Position numbers and translations under genes: made by a program
The notes under the pieces: generated by a model
Databases searched by the model: none
What the model was told of the DNA's origin: nothing
Seen by the model: the letters and a program-made list of their open reading frames with translations, nothing else
From: an uncultured Faecalibacterium sp.
GTDB taxonomy: Bacteria > Bacillota > Clostridia > Oscillospirales > Ruminococcaceae
Direction of reading: 5' to 3'
Assembly: GCA_934501115.1 (NCBI GenBank)
Contig: CAKSTO010000036.1
Span: forward strand, 1 to 25,494
DNA: 25,494 bases
Part shown: positions 6,029-13,353 of the stretch, piece by piece
How positions within the stretch are numbered: position 1 is the first letter of the stretch
How the letters are laid out: every line of letters begins with the position of its first letter

Positions 6029-7102
6029 TTATTCTTTGTCCTGCTTGTTCAGCTCGCTCAGCGGCACGGTGCGCTCGTCCTTATACCGCTCCGCGTCCAG
6101 CTGACGGGCATATTCCAGACGGCGCTTGTTCATCTCGCTGGCGGAAAGGTTCTTTTCCACGGTCTCGCCGGTCTTGGCGTCGGTGACCTTGACGGTGGTG
6201 TTCTTCACACCGCGTTTTTCCTGCTTTTTCTTGGCAGCGATCTCGGCCTCGATCTCCTTGCGCATCTTATCGGGGTCGTACACCTTGCGCATGACCTGGG
6301 TCTGCACGGTCATCACGATGTTGGAAATGACGTAGTACAGAGAGAATGCCAGAGGATAGGTGAAGCAGAAGAACAGGTACATCAGCGGCATCAGGTACAT
6401 GGTCACCTTCATGCTGCCCTGCATCTGCTGGCCGCTGGCCTTCATGCTGATGTGGGTAGACAGGAACATGGTGATGACCGACAGCAGCGGCAGCACGATG
6501 TCCAGAGACAACCCCAGCTTCGGCACACGGGTCAGATCGATGCCAAGGAAGGTCATGTGCTGACTGAACTCCGTGATGGTAGCGATCTGGTCTGCAGTAA
6601 AGCAGGCAGCCAGACCGCTGTTGCCGGAGACCAGCTGGGAGATGATGGTAGTGTCCCGGGTGATGGCGGTAAAGGCAACGCCGGAGGCGGTCAGAGCCTC
6701 ACCGGCAGCGGTCAGGGCAGCGGCACTGACATGAAAAATACGCTCCAGCGGATTGTACACGACGCCGATGACGCCGAACATGACCAGGAAGTTCAGCAGC
6801 ATGGGCACACAGCCTGCGGTGGGGTTATAGCCGTAGTCCCGCTGCAGCTTGAGCATTTCTTCCTGCTGCTTTTCGGGCTTATCCTTATACTTAGTCTGGA
6901 TCTCCATCATCATGGGCTGGAAGGCCGACATTTTAGCCATGCTCTTCTGCTGGCTCAGCTGCAGGGGGATCTTGACGATGTTGATGAGCAGCGTAAAGAG
7001 GATGATGTCCCAGCCGTAGCTCGGGAGCAGCTTGTAGATCCACTCCATGACATAGCCGAGAGGACCGCTCAGGATGTAAAAGAAGTTCATACCTTTGTCC
7101 AT
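6029..7102 (-). CDS. yidC: YidC/Oxa1-family membrane protein insertase
   Basis: A 357-residue polytopic membrane protein that inserts proteins into the cytoplasmic membrane. Conserved stretches include FTLLINIVKIPLQLSQQKSMAKM, the cytoplasmic helical hairpin FQPMMMEIQTKYKDKPEKQQEEMLKLQRDYGYNP, CVPMLLNFLVMFGVIGVVYNPL, and the C-terminal pair of membrane segments around MPLMYLFFCFTYPLAFSLYYVISNIV. There is no lipobox or signal peptide. About 75 charged residues follow the last helix, a long cytoplasmic tail that could contact ribosomes (inference). The usual basic residue in the T-L-x-x-R/K helix is Asn41 here, with Lys44 one turn on. The ATG at 7102 has an ACGGGG ribosome site partly inside a 5 bp hairpin (7108-7124); an in-frame ATG four codons later lacks a usable spacing. 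It forms an operon with jag. Confidence 0.95.
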   Translation of the reverse strand: MDKGMNFFYILSGPLGYVMEWIYKLLPSYGWDIILFTLLINIVKIPLQLSQQKSMAKMSAFQPMMMEIQTKYKDKPEKQQEEMLKLQRDYGYNPTAGCVPMLLNFLVMFGVIGVVYNPLERIFHVSAAALTAAGEALTASGVAFTAITRDTTIISQLVSGNSGLAACFTADQIATITEFSQHMTFLGIDLTRVPKLGLSLDIVLPLLSVITMFLSTHISMKASGQQMQGSMKVTMYLMPLMYLFFCFTYPLAFSLYYVISNIVMTVQTQVMRKVYDPDKMRKEIEAEIAAKKKQEKRGVKNTTVKVTDAKTGETVEKNLSASEMNKRRLEYARQLDAERYKDERTVPLSELNKQDKE

Positions 7103-7185
7103 TCTGCCCCGTCTGTGGCACGGGACTTGTTATTTTTTATCGTAGGACACGCTGCCCACAGTGCACCGCGTCACAAGAAGCTTTA

Positions 7186-7638
7186 TGATCTAAAATGCCC
7201 TCCGCGTTGCTCTGGGCATAAATAGCGGAAATAAAATTTTAATTTCGTAAATCGAAAAAATCTGCGGATTTTTTCGATTTACATTTTCACCGGAGAAGGT
7301 CGTAACGGTAAACGGCATATGCTGCCGCTGGCTCCCTGCGGGAGCATTCGCGTCAGCATGAAAACATGCTGTTGCCCTTACGTTTCGTCGCGCAGCGACT
7401 CAAAATCGGCGGAACACAAAAAATCCTCTAGCGAAGCGACTTGGATTTTTTGTATGGAGCCCATCTTCTTTGGGATTATTAAGGGCGAGTAGCCCTTAAT
7501 TCGTGCCTCCCGCGCTTCGAAAGTAGCGGGTGTTTTTCTGGTTCTCTTTTGGCACGCAAAAGAGAACATACCCGGCGGCGATGCATTTTGCAAAAACCAT
7601 TAAACTCTAAATACGCGACTACGCTCTGCACAGGAAGC
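7186..7638. repeat. Intergenic structured repeat, copy B (about 453 bp)
   Basis: Same architecture and orientation as copy A: hairpin 0 (7195-7219, arms ATGCCC and GGGCAT); hairpin I (7247-7282, arms GTAAATCGAAAAAATC and GATTTTTTCGATTTAC, loop TGCG); GCTCCC/GGGAGC; CAGCATG/CATGCTG; GTCGC/GCGAC; hairpin IV (7416-7453); hairpin V (7478-7500, arms ATTAAGGGC and GCCCTTAAT); CCCGC/GCGGG; GTTCTCTTTTG/CAAAAGAGAAC. The CCGGCGG box and the GGAAGC end follow. The right end is 2 bases from the yidD stop codon. It fills most of the yidD-yidC gap; the remaining 7103-7185 holds only the yidC leader. Confidence 0.92.
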
Positions 7639-7640
7639 CT

Positions 7641-7955
7641 CTATTTTTCCACATTTTTCTGATGCCGGGTGGAAAACAGCTTTGCGGGCTGCAGGCGGCG
7701 GGCAGGGTTCTGCCAGCGACCTGGCTCCGGCACCGGGTCATAGCCCCACTTGCCGAGGGGATTGCACCGGGCGATGCGCCATGCCCCCAGAAGGACGCCT
7801 TTGACGCATCCATGGGTCATGATGGCCTGCATGGTGTAGTTGCTGCAGCTGGGCGTAAAACGGCAGCTGCGGCCGATCCACGGGCTCAGAGTGTACTGAT
7901 ACACCCGGATCAGCCCGCACAGCGCCTTCCGGCAGGCTCCCTGCAGGCGGTTCAT
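7641..7955 (-). CDS. yidD: YidD, membrane protein insertion efficiency factor
   Basis: A 104-residue protein of the YidD family, small amphipathic proteins at the inner face of the membrane that assist YidC-dependent insertion. Family features are LIRVYQYTLSPWIGRSCRFTPSCSNY, with cysteines 31 and 37, and GAWRIARCNPLGKWGYDPVP. The C-terminus is about 20 residues longer than many members. Its ATG overlaps the rnpA TGA (ATGA), indicating translational coupling. The stop codon lies immediately beside repeat copy B, which separates it from yidC. Confidence 0.95.
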   Translation of the reverse strand: MNRLQGACRKALCGLIRVYQYTLSPWIGRSCRFTPSCSNYTMQAIMTHGCVKGVLLGAWRIARCNPLGKWGYDPVPEPGRWQNPARRLQPAKLFSTRHQKNVEK

Positions 7956-8359
7956 GCCTTGGGCTCGGCCTTTGCCCTGCGCGCCGGCGGCAGTGCAGCG
8001 GGCGGCGGCGCATCCGGCCGCTTTGCCTTATCCGGCAGACCGGCCTGCGCAAACAGCTTTGCCACGATGCTGCTCAGCTGCCAGCTTTTCAGTTTTGGGG
8101 TCATCCCCCGCGCCACAAAAACCAGATCATAGCCGCCGATGTTGTAATCCAGATGCTCATCGATGGCCGCCTTCATCACGCGGCGGGCACGGTTGCGCTG
8201 CACGGCATGACCGATCTTTTTGGTGGCGGTCAGCCCCACACGGGTCTTTTTGCTGCGGGTCTTGAGCACATAAAGCACCAGTGCCTGATTGACGTAGGAC
8301 TTGCCGCGGGCATACACTCTGCCAAATTCGCTGTTGCGTCGGATCGGACGATAGCGCAC
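7952..8359 (-). CDS. rnpA: Ribonuclease P protein component (GTG start)
   Basis: RnpA is the protein cofactor of the RNase P ribozyme, which trims tRNA 5' leaders. The protein has the typical PIRRNSEFGRVYARGKS start, a central TRVGLTATKKIGHAVQRNRARR with the RNR motif at 55-57, and a Pro/Ala/Lys-rich C-terminal tail (about 113-135) that is longer than usual. The frame is open upstream to 8488, but I choose the GTG at 8357-8359 because a strong Shine-Dalgarno (AAAGGAGG, 8370-8377) lies 9 bases before it and the protein then begins where the family does (135 residues). A promoter upstream and a terminator after rpmH indicate that rnpA-yidD is transcribed separately from rpmH. Confidence 0.95.
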   Translation of the reverse strand: MRYRPIRRNSEFGRVYARGKSYVNQALVLYVLKTRSKKTRVGLTATKKIGHAVQRNRARRVMKAAIDEHLDYNIGGYDLVFVARGMTPKLKSWQLSSIVAKLFAQAGLPDKAKRPDAPPPAALPPARRAKAEPKA

Positions 8360-8418
8360 AGTTCCGCGCCTCCTTTCAGGGACTGAGGATCCGCTCCAGA
8401 GAGGGGGATCCTTCAGCC

Positions 8419-8447
8419 AGTATATCAAAATTTTTTCGACTTTGAAA
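8419..8447 (-). promoter_or_regulatory. Promoter of rnpA-yidD
   Basis: On the minus strand an extended -10, TGA followed by TATACT (8419-8427), lies 17 bases after a weak -35, TTTCAA (8442-8447). It would give a leader of about 50 bases before the rnpA GTG. Confidence 0.6.
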
Positions 8448-8486
8448 GCCCATCCGGGCATTTTTACGAAAATTCTTCCAATTTTC

Positions 8487-8523
8487 AAAAAAATAAGACC
8501 GCCAATCCAATATCAGCGGTCTT
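8487..8523 (-). terminator. Rho-independent terminator after rpmH
   Basis: On the minus strand an 8 bp stem (plus-strand arms AAGACCGC at 8495-8502 and GCGGTCTT at 8516-8523) is followed by seven T (plus-strand A-run 8487-8493). It lies 49 bases after the rpmH stop, between rpmH and the rnpA promoter. Confidence 0.85.
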
Positions 8524-8572
8524 TTGTGCGCATATTCATTTCTGCGCCGGATCCTTTGCTCAAAGCTCAGGA

Positions 8573-8707
8573 TCAGACAGTCAGGCTCTTGCGGCCCTTT
8601 GCACGGCGAGCATTGATGACCTTGCGGCCGTTCTTGGTGCTCATGCGGGTCAGAAAGCCATGAACTTCCTTGCGCTGACGCTTCTTGGGCTGAAAAGTTC
8701 TCTTCAT
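8573..8707 (-). CDS. rpmH: 50S ribosomal protein L34
   Basis: The 44-residue product MKRTFQPKKRQRKEVHGFLT... ending GRKVINARRAKGRKSLTV is a full-length, canonical L34, a highly basic protein of the large ribosomal subunit. The start at 8705-8707 is fixed by the MKRTFQP beginning and by GGAGG 8 bases upstream; the frame extends upstream without similarity. It has a consensus-like promoter and its own terminator, and is divergent from dnaA across the origin. Confidence 0.98.
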   Translation of the reverse strand: MKRTFQPKKRQRKEVHGFLTRMSTKNGRKVINARRAKGRKSLTV

Positions 8708-8786
8708 GGTTGTATCCTCCGTAAAAACTCGTCCCCGGTGCGGGGTCTGTTGCGGTCCCAAATCGGGGACAGGCTTGCAATTCAAC

Positions 8787-8816
8787 AGTATATCGCATAG
8801 TATGGCGTTCTGTCAA
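8787..8816 (-). promoter_or_regulatory. Promoter of rpmH
   Basis: On the minus strand a perfect -35 TTGACA (8811-8816) and -10 TATACT (8787-8792) are separated by 18 bases. This is the best-matching promoter in the origin region and fits a highly expressed ribosomal protein gene. Confidence 0.82.
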
Positions 8817-8886
8817 GCATTTTTTTCGCTTTCCTGCAAATTTTCTGCAATCTTTTTCTCAAAAACACTGTGAAAAGATTTTCAAC

Positions 8887-8924
8887 TTTTGCACACTTTA
8901 CCCGTGGAAAACTCAGCATCCACA
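8887..8924. other. oriC: Left part of oriC: DnaA-box-like cluster upstream of dnaA
   Basis: Three sites resemble the DnaA box TTATNCACA: TTTTGCACA (8887-8895, one mismatch), TTTTCCACG on the minus strand (8903-8911) and GCATCCACA (8916-8924). They lie in the 379-base rpmH-dnaA gap, upstream of the dnaA promoter, as expected for a bipartite Firmicutes origin and for DnaA autoregulation. The remainder of the gap is A+T-rich and carries the promoters and a possible small ORF. Confidence 0.65.
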
Positions 8925-8980
8925 AGATATTGTGGCCTTGTTTCACGCTGCACACAACCGCCGAAAGGAGGCTCTATTTT

Positions 8981-9148
8981 ATGTATTATAAATTACATTA
9001 TAGTAATATAGACTCACAGCTATTTTTGTGGTATACTAACTTGGTATCAGCAGCATTGTTGAAAACTTTAACGGAGTGGATGTTTTATGGATTCTTTCAA
9101 GGACGTTTTAGAGGCCGCGCAGGCATACTGCAAAACGCAGATGGCTGA
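8981..9148 (+). CDS. Possible 55-codon leader ORF overlapping the dnaA start
   Basis: An ATG at 8981 is preceded by a near-perfect Shine-Dalgarno, AAAGGAGG (8964-8971), at 9-base spacing, stronger than that of dnaA. The frame encodes MYYKLHYSNIDSQLFLWYTN..., partly hydrophobic, and ends at 9148, 62 bases inside dnaA in another frame. No family is recognised. The likely dnaA promoter (9009-9037) lies downstream of this ATG, so translation would need an upstream promoter that I could not find. It may be a coincidence; low confidence. Confidence 0.22.
   Translation: MYYKLHYSNIDSQLFLWYTNLVSAALLKTLTEWMFYGFFQGRFRGRAGILQNADG
9009..9037 (+). promoter_or_regulatory. Promoter of dnaA
   Basis: -35 TAGACT (9009-9014), 17-base spacer, and extended -10 TGG followed by TATACT (9032-9037). 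The predicted leader is about 40 bases and contains an ACGGAG ribosome site. Confidence 0.65.
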
Positions 9149-10409
9149 GCCGACCTATAATCTCTATATCGACGGGCTGGAGCCCATCAGCTTCGAGGAC
9201 TCCAGCCATATCACCCTGTCGGTGCGCAACGATTTCATCTGCAAGATCGTCACCGACCGCTATCTCGGTCTGCTGAAGGAGGCCTTCAAGACCGTGCTGG
9301 GCTTTGATGTGGATATCACACTGGTGGTGCCCAGCACCCCGCCCCACGAGGTGGTGCTGGCGCAGCAGTACGAAGCAAACCCCGCTTCTCCGCAGGGCAA
9401 TTACGAATTCACCTTTGAAAACTTCATCAAAGGGCCGTCCAACCAGTTTGCGTTTGCTGCTGCGCAGGCAGTTGCGGCCAACCCCTCCGGTGCCTATAAC
9501 CCGCTGTTCATCTACGGCGGCTCGGGTCTTGGCAAGACCCATCTGCTGACGGCGATCCAGACCGAGATCAAACGCACCCACCCCGATTTCGTCATCATGT
9601 ATGTCACCTGCGAGCAGTTCACCAATGAGCTGATCGCCGCCATCCGCGCCGGCAGCACCGAGGACTTCCGCATGAAGTACCGCGTGGCAGACCTTTTGCT
9701 GGTGGACGATATCCAGTTCATCGCCGGCAAGGAGTCCACACAGGAGGAGTTCTTTCACACCTTCAACTCCCTGCACGATGCCCACAAGCAGATCGTCATC
9801 GCTTCCGACCGCCCCGCCAAGGAGATCAAAAGTCTGGAAGAGCGTCTGCGCACCCGCTTTGAGTGGGGTCTGACCGCCGATGTCCAGCCGCCGGATTTTG
9901 AGACCCGGGTGGCCATCGTCAAGCGCAAGGCAGAGCTTCTGCATCTGGATCTGCCTGAGGACGTAGCCGAGTTCATCGCCAACCACCTGAAAAACAACAT
10001 CCGCCAGCTGGAAGGCGCCGTGAAAAAGCTGAATGCCTACTACATGCTGGAAGGCATCCAGCCGGTCATCAGCGTGGCACAGAACGCCATCAAGGACATC
10101 CTCAACGAGACCCAGCCGGTCCCTGTGACCATCGAGAAGATCATCGGCGAGGTCTCCCGCACCTTCAACGTCTCCCCTGCCGACATCCGCGGCACAAAAC
10201 GCAACGCCAATGTCGCCTCCGCCCGCCGGGTCGCCATCTATATCCTGCGGGAGGTCACCGGCATGAGCATGGAAGAGATCGGCCGCGAGTTCTCGGGCCG
10301 CGATCATTCCACCATCGTCTACTCGCTCAAAACCATGGAGCGGGACATGAAAAACGATCAGCACCTGCGGGAGACGGTGAGCGATATCATCAAAAACGTG
10401 AAGGCCTGA
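9087..10409 (+). CDS. dnaA: Chromosomal replication initiator DnaA
   Basis: A 440-residue initiator of normal length. Domain I (about 1-85) begins MDSFKDVLEAAQAYCKTQMAEP, followed by a short linker. The AAA+ domain III has Walker A GGSGLGKTH (144-152) and Walker B LLLVDDIQF (about 203-211). Domain IV carries the DnaA-box signature GRDHSTIVYSLKTME near the C-terminus. The protein opens oriC and loads the replicative helicase. Its ATG has a moderate Shine-Dalgarno (CGGAG, 10 bases upstream). It is flanked by DnaA-box clusters on both sides. No terminator is seen between dnaA and dnaN, so read-through into dnaN is possible. Confidence 0.99.
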   Translation: MDSFKDVLEAAQAYCKTQMAEPTYNLYIDGLEPISFEDSSHITLSVRNDFICKIVTDRYLGLLKEAFKTVLGFDVDITLVVPSTPPHEVVLAQQYEANPASPQGNYEFTFENFIKGPSNQFAFAAAQAVAANPSGAYNPLFIYGGSGLGKTHLLTAIQTEIKRTHPDFVIMYVTCEQFTNELIAAIRAGSTEDFRMKYRVADLLLVDDIQFIAGKESTQEEFFHTFNSLHDAHKQIVIASDRPAKEIKSLEERLRTRFEWGLTADVQPPDFETRVAIVKRKAELLHLDLPEDVAEFIANHLKNNIRQLEGAVKKLNAYYMLEGIQPVISVAQNAIKDILNETQPVPVTIEKIIGEVSRTFNVSPADIRGTKRNANVASARRVAIYILREVTGMSMEEIGREFSGRDHSTIVYSLKTMERDMKNDQHLRETVSDIIKNVKA

Positions 10410-10505
10410 CCGCAGAAGCCGGTACAAAAGTCATACTCATTTGAGGGGTAAAACCCAAAATATAGGGAAAATTCGGAGCAAAATGGGGAAAATAAGCCCA
10501 TATCT

Positions 10506-10725
10506 TGTGGCAAAAACGCAAACCTTTCCACACTTTCCACTGAGTTTTCAACATTCAACCCTCTGCTTTCCACACGCTTGTGAAAAGCTCCCGCAGTTTC
10601 CACGATTCAACACTTCATTCACAACGCATCCACAATCCGGTGGAAATCATTCGCCCGGCATTCCATCAGGGGTTTTCCGAGTTTTCCACAAGTTCCCCAC
10701 TCCCTACTACGATTACTACAACAAG
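10506..10725 (+). other. oriC: Right part of oriC: DnaA-box array and DnaA-trio unwinding element
   Basis: The 398-base dnaA-dnaN gap holds at least eight sites close to the DnaA box: 10506-10514 and 10639-10647 on the minus strand; CTTTCCACA at 10524-10532 and 10566-10574; CTTTCCACT at 10533-10541; GTTTCCACG at 10596-10604; GCATCCACA at 10626-10634; TTTTCCACA at 10682-10690. After the last box come a C-rich spacer (10695-10704) and then seven trinucleotides (10705-10725), mainly TAC with one GAT. This is the box, GC-rich spacer, DnaA-trio order described for the Bacillus subtilis basal unwinding system. Strand opening would occur just downstream. I found no clear dnaN promoter in the remainder. 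Confidence 0.82.
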
Positions 10726-10807
10726 TTCAATAAGATAGAACGGTTCTGAGGCTGCTTTCCAAACCAAAACACCCGCTCAGACCGAAAAACAAAGGAGAGA
10801 ATGCATT

Positions 10808-11914
10808 TTGAACATCGTATGTGATAAAGTCCTGCTCAGTGCAGCCATCGATGGTGTCTCCAAAGCTGTCACCATGCGTTCTGCCATCCCCGTGCTGGAA
10901 GGCATTTTGCTGAAAGCCGAAGGCTTCCAGCTCACCCTTACCGGCTACGACCTTGAAATGGGCATTGTGACCACCATCGAGGCAAACGTCAAGGAAGCCG
11001 GCGAGATCGTGCTGAATGCAAAGCTGCTCAGCAGCATGGTCAGCCGGATGCCGGCCGGACAGATCACCATCACCTCTGCCGAAAACGGCAAGACCACGAT
11101 CCAGAGCGGCGTGGCACAGTTCGAGATCCAGTCCATGTCGGCCAGCGACTTCCCCGAGCTGCCCAATACCGGCGCCGAAGAGACACTGACCATCAAGACC
11201 GGCGTGCTGAAGGATATGATCGACCGTACGCTGTATGCAGTCAGTCAGGATGAGAAAAAACCTGCACACACCGGCGAGCTGTTCGAGATCCTGCCGGACA
11301 AACTGACCGTTGTTGCGCTGGACGGCTACCGTCTGGCCATCGTGGAACGCCCGGTGCAGGCCGTAAAGGACATCCGCATCATCGTGCCCAGCAAGACCAT
11401 GACCGAAGTGGCACACCTGCTGCCCAACGACGACGAAGAACCGGTGCATATCAGCGCCAACCGCCGCTATGTGGTGTTCATGACCGCCGGTTACACGATC
11501 ATGAGCCGTCTGATCGAGGGCGAATTTCTCAACTACCGCAATGTCATCCCGGACGGCAGCCGCACCCGGGTGACCATCGACACCAAGGAATTCATCGAGA
11601 CCATCGAGCGTGCCTCGCTGATCATTACAGAGCGTTTGAAAAATCCCCTCCGCATTTCCTTTACAGAGGGTAAAGTCATCGTCCGCTGCCAGACCAACCT
11701 TGGCCGTGTGGTGGATGAATTCAATGCAGACTGTGAGGGAGATGAAGTTGAGATCGGCTTCAACAACCGCTATCTGCTGGATGCTTTGCGCAATGCCCGT
11801 ACCGAGAAAGTGCGTTTGGAGATCAGCGGCCCCCTGAGCCCGGTCAAGGTCCTGCCGGAAGAAGGCAGTGACTTTGTGTATCTGGTGCTGCCGGTGCGCT
11901 TCAAGAATGATTAA
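10808..11914 (+). CDS. dnaN: DNA polymerase III beta sliding clamp (TTG start)
   Basis: A 368-residue clamp protein of full length with three repeated clamp domains, beginning NIVCDKVLLSAAIDGVSKAVTMRSAIPVLEGILL and ending in FVYLVLPVRFKND; the family's terminal M/L-P-V/M-R signature is visible. It encircles DNA and tethers polymerase. The start is a TTG at 10808-10810, chosen because the family begins there and AAGGAG (10792-10797) is about 10 bases upstream. The ATG at 10801 is in another frame and quickly meets a stop. Twelve bases separate it from rlbA, so dnaN-rlbA-recF is one operon. Confidence 0.98.
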   Translation: MNIVCDKVLLSAAIDGVSKAVTMRSAIPVLEGILLKAEGFQLTLTGYDLEMGIVTTIEANVKEAGEIVLNAKLLSSMVSRMPAGQITITSAENGKTTIQSGVAQFEIQSMSASDFPELPNTGAEETLTIKTGVLKDMIDRTLYAVSQDEKKPAHTGELFEILPDKLTVVALDGYRLAIVERPVQAVKDIRIIVPSKTMTEVAHLLPNDDEEPVHISANRRYVVFMTAGYTIMSRLIEGEFLNYRNVIPDGSRTRVTIDTKEFIETIERASLIITERLKNPLRISFTEGKVIVRCQTNLGRVVDEFNADCEGDEVEIGFNNRYLLDALRNARTEKVRLEISGPLSPVKVLPEEGSDFVYLVLPVRFKND

Positions 11915-11926
11915 GAGGAAACTTTT

Positions 11927-12142
11927 ATGCAGAAAATTCTCATTCATACGGAATTTATCAAGCTGGATGCCCTGCTGAAATATGCAGGTCTGTGCGAGAC
12001 CGGCGGCGAAGCCAAAGAGCTTGTGCAGGGCGGTGCCGTGAAGGTGAACGGCGAAGTGTGCACCATGCGCGGCAAAAAATGCCGTGCCGGTGACGTGGTA
12101 GAGCTGGACGGCCAGAGCGTGGAAGTCGGGCAGGGTCAGTAA
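11927..12142 (+). CDS. rlbA: S4-domain RNA-binding protein RlbA/YaaA
   Basis: A 71-residue protein consisting of a single S4-like RNA-binding domain: FIKLDALLKYAGLCETGGEAKELVQGGAVKVNGEV...CRAGDVVEL. This small protein is regularly placed between dnaN and recF in Firmicutes and has been linked to ribosome biogenesis. The Shine-Dalgarno is AGAGGAAA. Its TAA shares one base with the recF ATG (TAATG), suggesting translational coupling. Confidence 0.93.
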   Translation: MQKILIHTEFIKLDALLKYAGLCETGGEAKELVQGGAVKVNGEVCTMRGKKCRAGDVVELDGQSVEVGQGQ

Positions 12143-13272
12143 TGCATCTGCTTTCACTGGAAGTTACGAATTACCGCAACATCGTATCAGCACAGCTGGA
12201 ACCCGGCCGGGAGCTGACCGTGATCTGCGGCAACAATGGCCAGGGCAAGACCAACCTCTTGGAAGCCATCTGGCTGCTCACCGGCGGCAAGAGCTTCCGG
12301 GGCGGCAAGGATGCAGAGCTTGTGCGCCGTGGAGAAACATTCGCGGTGCTGGAGGCAGTCACCCAGCGCACCCGGCAGGAAGATCAGGAGCCGGACGACC
12401 CTGCCAGAGTCCGCATGACGGTAGGCACGCCGGATGCACAGCGGCCCGGGCGGTACGCATCGGTCAACGGTGCACCGCCCAAACGGGCGGCAGGCCTTGC
12501 GGGCAGCTTTCCGGCTGTGGTGTTCGACCCCGGGCATCTGAGCCTTGTCAAGGGGGCACCTGAGGGGCGGCGCAAATTTCTGGACGCTGCCCTGTGTCAG
12601 CTGTACCCCGGCTACCTTGCCGTTTACCGCCGCTATGTGCGTGCATTGCAGCAGAAAAACGCGCTTCTGCGCCATTCTGCAAATGGAACGGAGCGCCCGT
12701 ATGACGAAAAGTGTGCCCTGCTGGAGGCGCTCAATGCGGAGCTTGCCGTGCAGGGCGAGGCCATCCAGAAGCGGCGGCTGGAGTATCTCACACTGCTCAC
12801 ACCGCTGGCCTGTGCCAACTATGCCGAGCTTTCCCATGGGGCAGAGCGCATGTCGCTGCATTACGCCGCCCAGTTTGAGCCGGGCGGTCTGGCACAGCTG
12901 CTGCGGAAACGCCGCAGCGAAGAGCTGCGCGCCGGGCAGAGCCTGTGCGGCATCCACCGGGAGGACATTGAACTGCTGCTGGACGACCAGCCTGCAAAAG
13001 TGTTTGCCAGTCAGGGACAGCAACGCAGCGTGGTGCTGAGCCTGAAAATGGCCGAAGCGGCTGCTGCAGCCCGCATTACCGGCGAACACCCGGTGCTTTT
13101 GCTGGATGATGTGCTCAGCGAGCTGGATGAAAGCCGCAAGCAGTATCTGCTCACCCGCATGAAGGAAAAGCAGACCTTCGTCACCAGCTGCGATGATACC
13201 GCGTTTCTTCGTACGGACGGCGAGGTGTACCGCATGGACGGCGGCGTGCTGACCAGAGCATCCAAAGCATGA
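12142..13272 (+). CDS. recF: RecF, DNA repair and replication-gap ATPase
   Basis: A 376-residue SMC-like ATPase that helps load RecA at gaps with RecO and RecR. It begins MHLLSLEVTNYRNI. Walker A is GNNGQGKTN (30-38), the ABC signature region is SQGQQRSVVLSLKMAEA, and Walker B is PVLLLDDVLSELDESRK near the C-terminus. Length and order are normal. Its start overlaps the rlbA stop by one base, so no separate ribosome site is needed. An 81-base gap without a terminator separates it from remB. Confidence 0.98.
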   Translation: MHLLSLEVTNYRNIVSAQLEPGRELTVICGNNGQGKTNLLEAIWLLTGGKSFRGGKDAELVRRGETFAVLEAVTQRTRQEDQEPDDPARVRMTVGTPDAQRPGRYASVNGAPPKRAAGLAGSFPAVVFDPGHLSLVKGAPEGRRKFLDAALCQLYPGYLAVYRRYVRALQQKNALLRHSANGTERPYDEKCALLEALNAELAVQGEAIQKRRLEYLTLLTPLACANYAELSHGAERMSLHYAAQFEPGGLAQLLRKRRSEELRAGQSLCGIHREDIELLLDDQPAKVFASQGQQRSVVLSLKMAEAAAAARITGEHPVLLLDDVLSELDESRKQYLLTRMKEKQTFVTSCDDTAFLRTDGEVYRMDGGVLTRASKA

Positions 13273-13353
13273 AAAAATGATGCAAAAGTACATGCGGCAT
13301 CTATGAATAGATCACGTTTTATGCATGAGCTGTCAGAATGAGGAAAATACTAT

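Noticed and set aside
8360..8488. Longer RnpA starting at 8488
   Set aside because: The upstream 43 codons overlap the promoter and part of the rpmH terminator, and the GTG at 8357-8359 has an excellent Shine-Dalgarno.
8939..8955. Possible third parS near dnaA (TGTTTCACG half-site)
   Set aside because: Only one arm matches; the other half (CTGCACAC) is not palindromic with it.
10441..10749. A 102-codon plus-strand ORF across the dnaA-dnaN gap
   Set aside because: It begins at a TTG without a ribosome site and its sequence is accounted for by DnaA boxes and the DnaA-trio; the Tyr-rich end is simply the TAC trinucleotides read in frame.
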